Assembly (NCBI RefSeq): GCF_022458985.1
Contig: NC_061783.1
Span: 1,332,413 to 1,396,412, forward strand
DNA length: 64,000 bases
Direction: 5' to 3'
From: Mugil cephalus
Taxonomy: Eukaryota; Chordata; Actinopteri; Mugiliformes; Mugilidae
Shown here: in pieces, positions 40,041-64,000 of the stretch
How the letters are laid out: each line of letters opens with the position of its first letter
Position numbering within the stretch: position 1 is the stretch's first letter
The notes under the pieces: generated by a model
What the model saw: the letters and a program-made list of their open reading frames with translations, nothing else
What the model was told of the DNA's origin: nothing
Database searches by the model: none
Translations under genes and position numbers: made by a program

Positions 40041-40549
40041 GCTTGAGGGCGAATCACGGTGCGAATACAGCTTTTAAAATACTATAAAAGCGCAACCGTC
40101 TACTTATTTTGTTTTGTCAAGTCCAAAGACGTCGAGATTAAATTTAAGCTTTATTAGTTATCACAACGGCGTTATTACATGTATGAAATGTGGGGTTTAA
40201 ATAAACGTATTAAATCTTGAATCTTTTTACATTTTTAATGTTATTATTGTAGATATTTTACTATAAATGCAGGCAACATTTCTGCAATAAACAGGTTTAA
40301 AAGTAATGGTTGATGATTTGCCGCATATTTACAGCAATTTGAATCTATTTTATATAGATAGAAATACTTTAATTACCTCAACAATAGATGGCAGCAGTTG
40401 ACCATGAGTACGAGTGAACGTGGAGCGTTTTCTGACCGCACTTCATCGGCCAGCATTTTATTGGCAAATGTGCCCCCGCCCATGTCAGCTCCATGTACTG
40501 CTAAGGACAGTTTGTAATATTCAAAGGCAGTTTATACTAGAATATGTAT
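40041..40549. other. Intergenic between inip and mfsd2a
   Basis: AT-rich DNA with no gene or repeat recognised. It should hold any remaining inip promoter sequence and the end of the mfsd2a transcript. Confidence 0.5.
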
Positions 40550-42397
40550 AAAGTGTCTTCTGTAGATATTTATTGATCCACAATGTATGTATGAGGAATA
40601 CATCTCACTTAAGTTGCTTCTAACAAATAATTCTTGACAGCTTGTTCATAGTACACTACAATTAGTATTTATTAACAATATTTTTTTCCATCTCAACTTT
40701 TTTTAAAATCTTAAATAACTACAGTACAGAAGGCTCATTTCACTTACATCCACAAATACCAAAGATATTTACAGGTTGACATATACACTATTTACATATG
40801 CACAGGAGGTGTGTACACAAGGCTTCTGTGTGTCCCCATGGGATTAAAGCGCACACATTTGTTGTGAGGGGAATCCGTAAAAGACAGTACACTGACAAAA
40901 TAAAACATGATGTGCAAATATCATAGGATTAGTTTGTGAGCATGGCACCGTGTTGGCATGTATATCCTTTACTAGGGATCCAAGGAAGGAGGACCAAAAT
41001 TCAAGACTATAAACATTTTTCACACAAGCAATTCAGTTGTCAGAAACAACATGTCAAAGATGTAATAGTATGTATAACATATGACACTGCATGTACACAT
41101 TTCCATATCATCAGATACGAAATATGGCAATCTTCATTCTTGCGACACAAATTGAGATATTCACAAAATATATACAATTGAAAAACACTCACAAAGAAAA
41201 ATACAACTTCACATCCCAATCTTCCACCCCACCCCAGCCTTGACCCACACACTCATTTATGTGCTTCCCTTTTTTTAAATGCACATAGTCCAAAGACCGT
41301 AGCAATGGCATCAAAAATGTGTGTGAACGTTCTAAAATTCAATTCCACTCCATTTTGAAACCCCTTGTCTAACCCCGTTGAAACAACTTTACAGGCCTTA
41401 AATACATTTAAATACTGTAAGAGGCAGATGACTTTCCGGCAAACAGAAAGACAGTAAAATCATAACTAATAAATACTTAAATAATGGTATCACTAAATTA
41501 GTACCAGATGTAGACAGAATTTTGCTCAGTGTTATAGAAATTAAAGCATTTCAAGAAAAAAAAAAACTTTTCTCTGTCTTCAGTAGCTCTCCTATAAATA
41601 AGATAATGCAAGTAATGCAGTTGGTGAATAAACATTGCAGTTACGTGTGCAAACTAACTGGTGTTCATGTTGTTCACTGTTGTAGTGGTTTCAGTACTAT
41701 GGTGGGGAAATAAAACAAGGCCTTTAGATACAGTTGTTACCATTTGGCCAGTAGTTCCAAAATCACATTATCACTTCCAAAATAAACCAAACAAAAAAAG
41801 CCAGTGAGGTGGGAACGAGATAGAAACAGACTGGTCGACAGGTTTCTGTAAACTCATCAGGAGAATCTGTAAAAATTACAGCGTGTTTAAACATATTCAA
41901 AAGATCAAGTCAACAACTTGTGCAGCAGGATCTTTAACCCCAAATTTGGAGCAGAAATTAAGGCATTAAGCGCTACAAAGTAATTTTCAGAACAGTGCTC
42001 GAGGTCTTTAATGTTCCATGCGTTTATGTACAACACCATGGAAGCAGCACAGCTCAAGCGAGTAGCACCAGTAATTCCAACAGAACATGCTCCCGTCACA
42101 TCTCACCGTTTTGTGCAATTTCAACTGAATGGATGAGTTCTTTATAAATAAATTACACAGTACTCCAAAGTTGGATTGTTTTACAAAAAGTAAGGCTTTT
42201 GAGAGATGTGACTGAACAAAAGGAGAGAGCCAGTATTGTGCGTCACTACTAAACTTTTGGGTCAAGTTTTTTCATGTGGAACAGCAGCAGCAGCAGAAGG
42301 CAGTCTCTGTACGATCCGACTGGCCCAGGTACGTTGGTCCACCCAGTGCAAAATGCCAGTCGATCACCCACTTGGTCCATGAGTCAGCTGAAATGTG
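40550..42397 (-). other. mfsd2a: mfsd2a 3' UTR (probable extent)
   Basis: From the mfsd2a stop at 42398 there is no other gene down to minus-strand AATAAA signals at about 40668 and 40569-40574, which would give a 3' UTR of about 1.8 kb. AT-rich and non-coding. The extent is inferred from the poly(A) signals only; an earlier end is possible. Confidence 0.5.
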
Positions 42398-56826
<14,429 letters not shown>

Positions 56827-56944
56827 CGCAGAAAAGATGGTTTCTCGGCTGAAGTTAGAGCAAAAATAATAGGTAAGATGAAATTCTCAAACGGCTCTTC
56901 CCGGTAAGACTGAAAGAAACGCGTCGCCTTACACCGCTATGATA

Positions 56945-57056
56945 TGCAATCTTTTTAAAACTGACACGACGCGTTGGCAGAGGGTGGTTGTAGTAATTTT
57001 AGAGTCCCCGCCCCCTTTCAACATGCCATTCACGCCACAGCTGGACCCGCCCCCTT
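56945..57056 (-). promoter_or_regulatory. mfsd2a: mfsd2a core promoter
   Basis: On the minus strand, two GC boxes (AGGGGGCGGGG at 57006-57016 and AGGGGGCGGGT at 57045-57055) lie upstream of a TATA-like TTTTAAAAAG at about 56951-56960. A start about 30 bp downstream, near 56925, would give a 5' UTR of about 100 bases before the ATG at 56826. CpG sites are locally frequent around 56925-56975. Inferred from motif order and distance. Confidence 0.55.
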
Positions 57057-60000
57057 GATGACAACACGCTCCCACTGAGGACATCTCATCACAATCACCC
57101 AATCTAACAGGACCAGGCTCTTCATGACCGTAGGTCTGTACACTGTACACTCACTTGCCAGTGCAACAGTAAAAGCTAATTTATTTTAATATAACACATC
57201 ATATTCAGCGCTTGTTTCAAATAACCAAGAGCTATTGATTAAATTGTGTTTCCATGTTGGAGGCTCTGGTTTGCAGTAGCGACAAACATAGATATTGTAC
57301 TGACATATGTTTCTGTTATCTTGACGGCCCATTTTAGTTAGTGGGCTAAATAACAGAAATACTACTGTGTTTAATACAGACCAGTTTAACAGCATCACAA
57401 AATGACTTTGAGTTGAATTACCACTTTTCTAGCTTTCTTAACAGTCATGTAGTTAAGATTCTGCGCAGGACGGTTATATTAGAATGTATTTTCACTAGAG
57501 TACCCACTGAAGTGGTACGTGAACACACTGTATAACTATATAAACAGATCCAGTATGTACTGTATGTTGTCAGATTACTTATCTATTTATCTACCTATCT
57601 ATACACATACACTATAGAGTATGTATGTAAACAACAAAATGAAATGATAGTAAAATAAACAATTACAGTAAAAAAAAAATAGAATCTTCTTTGTTAATCT
57701 TTATATTTAATATTATCACATTGCTATGAATAATTGTATAACTTCATGTCTTTTGTACGTTTCCTTTTCCTCTCCAGCTGTACTTTATAGATTATTTCCA
57801 GTATTTATTCAAACTGGACAATCTTTGGATCCCTCAAAAAACATTGAAACAGAAGAAACATGTAATGGATTTATTTAATTTTATGTTACTTTTGAGATAT
57901 TAATACTGCTACAGTACATATCGCATGCATTTCCCTTCTTACACGTAAGATCATATATTAAGATATCGAAATGAACTGCATAGTTCTAAAATCTTTGGGA
58001 GACATCTATACCTAGCCAAAGTCATATTGCACTTCTACTATCAAGTACAGTGTTTTAATTCTATAGTATAAAGAATACATTGATATTCACCACTGAAAAT
58101 GCTATAATGTAATAAATTAATATTTTATGTATGATAATATATAGTATTTTCTGCCTTATATACATAAGGGTAGTGTGCAGTTAATAAGGTAAACACTTGT
58201 TGTGTATTTTGTTATACTGTGCTATCTCTGGATCAGCCCCTGGTCTAACTCCAGTCACTCAACCTTCAGAAGTCCTGCATACGTCCCCAAAAAAGTGACC
58301 ACCTTCATATGTGCAGACCATCAGTGCCCAGTGGCCCAAGATACTGCTTTAACGTCTTTTAATATGGATACAAATATAGCCTGATAGCTAAATGGGAGCA
58401 CCCACAAAATTATTAATGTGTGGTAAAACTGAAAACAAAACAAAAAAAAACTTTTCTTACATGGCAGGAAAAATTTCCTGCTTGCTGCCTGTCAGGATGC
58501 AGGAAAATACTCTTGCTCTGGTTTTTATTTGCAAAGCATTTTGTGCTGTGGTAGTAGCACCGTATGTTCCCAGTTTAGCTGAACACACATTCCATGACGG
58601 CCACAGAATATATATGCTGTTTAAACTCCCTGCCGCTGGTTTGAATGCTCATTTGTGTGTTTGGTATGAAGCCACAGATTTCACCAGACATGTAGACATT
58701 TGCAATGTTTTTTCAAGGTCTTGCAAACACAGTTCTTCTCTACATACACACTTTAATGTACCTCCCATGTGTACACACACACAAGATTGCCACCTACTTT
58801 TTACTTCTTTAATGCTTAATTAAGCAATACGTATGCTCATATCTCAAGTGCAGCTTTATCTCCATAAATCCATTTGTTTACCCTAACACCTTCAAGAGGA
58901 ACTCTCCCACTGCTTTATCACACTTCTGACAGTTGAACCCTGACCCTGCCAACTGGGCAGTCAAGTTTAACCTACCTGCACACGTGCACATCTGTAATGG
59001 TACAGACAAATCAATGTGTGTGTCAACCTACTCTAGATTAGATAAGGTGCTATAGTCCAATTGAAAGCACATTGGTAAGTTTGGTTGACCCAAAGCTTGA
59101 ACTGCGTCTGAGACAAAGAAAATATGGGATTTAAAGAAAATTAAGTTGCACTGTAAATGTTCATGTTTGGAGTCTGAAAGAATTAGCAAATAGCTGGTGA
59201 AATAATGTTGAGAATTGTCACTCCACAAGGTCTCCACATTCTGTCAGTAGTCACCTTTGAGGCCATTTCAACACATCTAAAAGGGTTGTTGCAATACTCT
59301 TGGAGAAATTAGTTGCTGGTTTATTGCAAATGTGGAATGTTGAAAGATTTGAAAAAAAAAAAAAAACATCTGCCCGTGAGGCCAAAGAGGAAGGGAGATT
59401 GTAAATGCTGGAGGTATTATGGCAAAGATGATGAAAATGTATAGGGATAAAAACAAAATAGTTTAAGCTCATGGACAACAAAACAACATCCCTGTCCATC
59501 ATTTTATGAGCTGCAGCTTGTAGTGACTAATATTCTGTTTTCAGAGAAGCAGACAATTCATTCATTCAAATTCATTCAATATTTCTGTGAATTTGGCTTT
59601 AATGAGTGAGTATTTTGACTTTTAGATTTTGTTCTACTCATGCAACTGCTTCACTTTATTATAGCATTTAAGACTTTATTGTCTAATTTTCACGCAGTTC
59701 GCATGTTTTAGGCAGGTATTCATGTGAGTTGTCTGAGCATCCTAGATGGGGATAACAGGCATCTAGGTGCTGTCTGAATGCTAACAACTGCTCTTTCAAA
59801 TGCTCATCTAAGCCAACAAGAGCTTGTCCTAACTGATTAGAAATCAAACTCCCTTGTTGTTTATTACGTGGACAAAGACTCCACTCTGCACCTCATGTCC
59901 TGAGAGACCTAGCCCTAATCCAACAGGGTACTTTCCCATGGATCGCCTTACCTGTCCCATTTTTTACCTTTGAGTGGCAAGTGAAAAAGCACAAAGCAGC

Positions 60001-60410
60001 ATCCTCAGAGAAGATGCTATGACCTAGAGTAACTTGGAAGTGAAGTACAAGTGTTAAAATGATGCTGTGGATTTTGCTTGTGTATCTGGTTTAGGAGATA
60101 GCAAAGACACTGCCATTAATGTCACACTACTTGTTGATGGAAGTCATAGTGGCACATGGGGTGACTGTATTTTGCACAAGATGAAGTATTTATTGTTTGT
60201 GCAGTGTGTGCTTGAGTAGGCCCTAATGACCACATGTGTTTGTTGCCAAACACAGAGTGCATGGAAGTCTGAGAGTACAGCACTATGTGTTGAATGCAAA
60301 GATTGTCCAAGGGGTTGAACTCTGTGTGCGTCAAGCAAGCAGCATAGTACACGTAGCTACGGGTGGGATGGAAACTCATAAGGGAGGAAAACACACGCAC
60401 GTACACTACA

Positions 60411-60445
<35 letters not shown>

Positions 60446-63400
60446 CACACACACACTGAAACAAAGGCATACAATGTGGTGAGGCAAGAAGCAAGAGAAG
60501 GAGGTGCTGTCATGTGGTCTGTGTAGGAGTGTTTTCCCATGAAGAGGATTTCAAAGAAGACGAATAACTGGGAAGCATTTGTTCCGTCTCTTTGTGTCAA
60601 ACTAGTTTTAATCAGTTGTTAATACTTGTGATCTCTATGTTATACCTTTTGTTTAAATTTAATTCTATAAAACTGATTAGATAAATCTACTTTTGCATAA
60701 GGTTTTAATTCCTATTGACTGTGCAGTTTGAAAAGGGCTCATGTACTATACAGCGTATAGCTGTGAAATGTCGCCTGACTTGTATGGAGGCGAGCATGCT
60801 CGACATGACAGCATTGACCTAACACATCTTTGTTCCTGTATTCACAGTAAATCCTCCAAGGCATGAAGAAGACGCTAACTAATCCTGCTAACTTAAAAGA
60901 GTCAATCTCTTCCTTAATGACGCACAGAGCTTGTTCTGACTTGCACCAAAAACCACTCCCCTACTCTTTCCAGCTCCCATGCATTCCTACATACATTATT
61001 TTCATGTGTTAAGTTGATACAACGCTACTTTCACGTCAAATTAGCATATTGTATAGGCAGCCTGCCCTTGATGCGCACTGTAGGTGGATGAAGGAAACAC
61101 CTATATACACAATATTTACAAAGGGCGCTGTTTATTTCCTGCACCACTTTAACAGCAGTCACTTTATTCTGAATAAGAGTCTTACAAAAGCAAATCCTGT
61201 ACTGATTAAAGCTGAAATTAGTTGCTTAAAGAAATGTATGACCAGTGATCATCACTTGTTGTCTATTATATTACTTTCATCTGACTGAATGTTTTTAGAA
61301 TGACAATACACTTATATAAGGGTAGGTAGAGGTCATGAACTGGTTTCAGTTTAAAGCCACACTGCAAATGCACAATAGGACGTAACCTGTCCTGCCATCA
61401 GGCTCCTTCAGTGAAGGATTTATTCTTCCGTGACCAGTGTTTGTAACACGCATTTCTCTCCACAGAGCATGTTGGAAATTAATGAGGTGGAAAGTGACCA
61501 GTCTGTGTTTTAACTGGATGCTTTATGAATGTTGGCATCTTTGTTAGCAGAAGTATTTTAAAGAGGATGGCGCAAGTCAATCAACATGACATGACCATGT
61601 GAATTGCCCCATATTTGCTGCATGCATGTTAATAAAAAATACTTTTTTTTATTTTATCCCCCAAATTTTGTTTTGCTATAATTTAGATTTTACATGGGAG
61701 GAGGGACAGACAATTTGCATGCCTTGATTATGTAAAGTCAGTTTTTATTTTCCTTTAATTGTCTTAATAAATATAAGAACAAGGTCAAAACAGTTACATC
61801 ATCTTTGGAGCGTGATAGTGTGCTGCAAATTTCCACCTTAAATTGCTTTGCTTTTATAAAAAGATAATCTTTTGTTGAGCTGCAGATCAGTCTGGTGGTA
61901 CACAGATTATTAGCTCAGTTTCTTTGAATCTCTTTCCTGGAACAAAAAACACATCAGAGAGGATGTGAAAGCGATTTCTCACCTTACTTTCTGTGGTTAT
62001 ATAAATGCAACATGGTGAACGCAGCCTAAGAGAAAGTGAGTTGAAAAATGACTTGTGTCAGACAGGTCTCTGTTGCGACCTCACTTCTGCCGCAGACACA
62101 ACAACCCATGAACAGACACCTGCTCAACGGTGCTAAGGACATCGTCCCAAAGTCCAAATTTTCCGATAGTGTGGCACAGAATGACAGAACGTTGAACCTC
62201 ACTGTTATCAGGGTGGACTGACATCATGACATCTCACCCACTTCAGTGATGTCACTCTGTTTATATTTACTGTCTGTCTGCCTTCTCAACCCAAGGTGCA
62301 AATAACCTGAATCCGTGCTTATGTAGGGTATCTTAGGAGGAGGTGAATTGGGCAATATAAAGAATGTTAAGTTCTGAGGAAGAGACACTTTCAGTCCCAA
62401 ATACTGTATTCACACAAAATATTGCAGCTTTAAATGCAAACTGTCCAAAGGTTGTGAAGGAGCAGAGTCAAGGGCTCACAAAAGGTCAGAATGTTCAGTG
62501 TCATCCCACTCCATCAGCAGTTGCTTTCTGCACAGCAAGATACATAGAGACAAAGAAAGGTCAAGATGTTTAAATGATATCCATACCACAAGTTGTGTTT
62601 TTAATATCAACAGCATTGCATGTGTGCAGATGGGATCTTAGTGAAAACCATGCAGATATCAAAAAACCCCCAGGGATTCCTGGATTCCTCTGGTGGGGCA
62701 GAATGAGAAGTGGAGATTTGTGGGAAAGAAAGGAAGGCGAACTCACCTAAAGTGTTGTGACAGTTTGTCTAGTAATGACAGGAAGACAACAAAAGTTACA
62801 CAAATGTGCAGGCAAATTAGTGCATGCACACGTAATTAATGTAATTATTTCTGGCCAAATATGGGTTGATGATTAATAACTTGTTAATCCAGTAATCGCT
62901 TATGTTCTCCACCCTAAACAGCATGAAACTCTTTCATTTTTTTTCTCTGAAAGCCTCAGTCTCAGCAGACGTTTGAACATGTTTATGACTGACCTGCAAG
63001 CCCAAAATCGGCACTTTGTAACTGACTCACACATCTGTTTAAAAAAAAACAACAAAAAAAAAACACGTACTGTATTTATGATCTAATGAGCTTGATGTGG
63101 AAAGGTGTGTCGCACAAAAAATGCTTGACATCCAGGAAGTAGTAAAGTCACAAGAACTCTGCTCCTAATCAACTGTCATTTTCTAGAAGCCACAAGACTA
63201 CAGACTGAGTAAAATAGCGAGTGTGTAACAAGTGTGTAGGAAATGTAAATGCATCATGTAAGTGTGCAACGTGTCCACTAGAAAAAAATTATATTTATCT
63301 CTGTCATATTATAAAATGACAAAGAAACTCATGAAATTGAAGCTTTCAAAGAAATGTCAACCATTAAGATTGTGAATGCAACATGCACTTGTGAACACAG

Positions 63401-64000
63401 TAAACACAACTTCATTAAAAGGCATGCACACTACTCCACTGGGCCAAGAGTAATAAAAGTTTACAAGAATATCTGACATTTTGGGAAATATGTGTGTTTG
63501 ATTTCTGACCAGCAGATCAGATGTTTGATACTGCTCACATATTTATGTGCTATAGGTAAAGCCAAAGCAAGAAGCATTTTATCTTAGCTTAGCATAAGGA
63601 GTAGGACAAAGGGGATTTGACTGGCCTGGCTGAATGCAAATATAATAAACTCTGCCAACTGGGAGGCAGTAAAGCCTCCAGGAAATTATAACTCCCAATG
63701 AAATAATATGACCTTTGTGCAGGGCAAAAGAGCATGGTATAACATTCATTTGCACAGTCAAGGGTTAGCTCTTTCCAACACTTTTCAGCCACTGTCCTAA
63801 ACTAAGCTGACCAGATGTAGGGCTGTAACTGCAATTAAAATGAGACAAATCTTTTTATTTAAAGAGCAGCATGAAAGGAATGAGTATATTTATTTACAAT
63901 AAATAGGAGGGTTAAGCTCAACTCAACAGTCAGATTAGAGAACTGGTACCAGATTTAGCTCAGATTAAATATGTTTAGCCTCTAAAGTCAAGCACTATAA
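57057..64000. other. Intergenic flank beyond mfsd2a, no gene recognised
   Basis: About 7 kb of AT-rich DNA. Open frames are short or lack domains and codon structure; the longest, at 58392-58823, has no recognisable similarity. It contains TATC/TACA-like simple sequence near 57580-57630, a (CA)n tract at 60413-60443 and A/T homopolymers. Distal mfsd2a enhancers could lie here but cannot be identified from one sequence. Confidence 0.6.
60413..60443. repeat. (CA)n microsatellite
   Basis: About 15 AC units followed by a short interrupted continuation to about 60456. Confidence 0.9.

Noticed and set aside
58392..58823. 143-codon open frame beyond mfsd2a
   Set aside because: It begins with a true ATG but has no domain, no family similarity and no promoter or poly(A) context.
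60406..60526. His-Thr and Cys-Val repeat peptides
   Set aside because: Translations of a (CA)n microsatellite.

Overview
This is vertebrate nuclear DNA, almost certainly from a ray-finned (teleost) fish. Compact multi-exon genes with GT-AG introns encode proteins that align along their length with vertebrate NHSL3/KIAA1522, cytosolic tyrosyl-tRNA synthetase, SOSS complex subunit C and MFSD2A. The interspersed repeats are of fish type: several Tc1/mariner elements, a hAT-type MITE, a tRNA-derived SINE, LINE remnants and many (CA)n/(GA)n microsatellites. The exact species cannot be read from the sequence. There is no operon, CRISPR array or other prokaryotic feature.

Layout: (1) 1-28.8 kb, plus strand: nhsl3 (KIAA1522), with two candidate first exons (3146-3287 and 19889-19946) that end in the same splice phase, a repeat-rich first intron of about 16.6 kb, eight further exons and a dominant 3.4-kb exon encoding most of a 1430-residue, proline/serine-rich protein. 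(2) 30.6-35.3 kb, minus strand: yars1, 13 coding exons and 531 residues, tail-to-tail with nhsl3, plus a probable non-coding first exon whose upstream flank carries a hAT MITE. (3) 35.3-39.1 kb: a repeat island made of the MITE, an old Tc1-like element and a LINE 3' end. (4) 39.5-39.8 kb, minus strand: inip, whose whole coding region is one uninterrupted exon. (5) 40.5-57.0 kb, minus strand: mfsd2a, 14 coding exons and 525 residues, with a GC-box/TATA-like promoter and a very young Tc1 insertion in intron 4. (6) 57.0-64.0 kb: gene-poor flank with microsatellites.

The four genes do not form a pathway. nhsl3 is an actin/adhesion-type scaffold, yars1 charges tRNA-Tyr, inip is part of a single-strand-DNA-binding repair complex and mfsd2a imports lysophosphatidylcholine lipids. 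The convergent nhsl3-yars1 pair is also found in human 1p35, whereas human INIP and MFSD2A lie elsewhere, so the window mixes conserved and rearranged linkage.

I found no undescribed biological system. The points most worth a second look are the intronless but intact inip, the nearly pristine Tc1 copy 110 bp from an mfsd2a exon, the MITE at the yars1 5' end with an open frame that splices in phase into the yars1 start, and the paired nhsl3 first exons.
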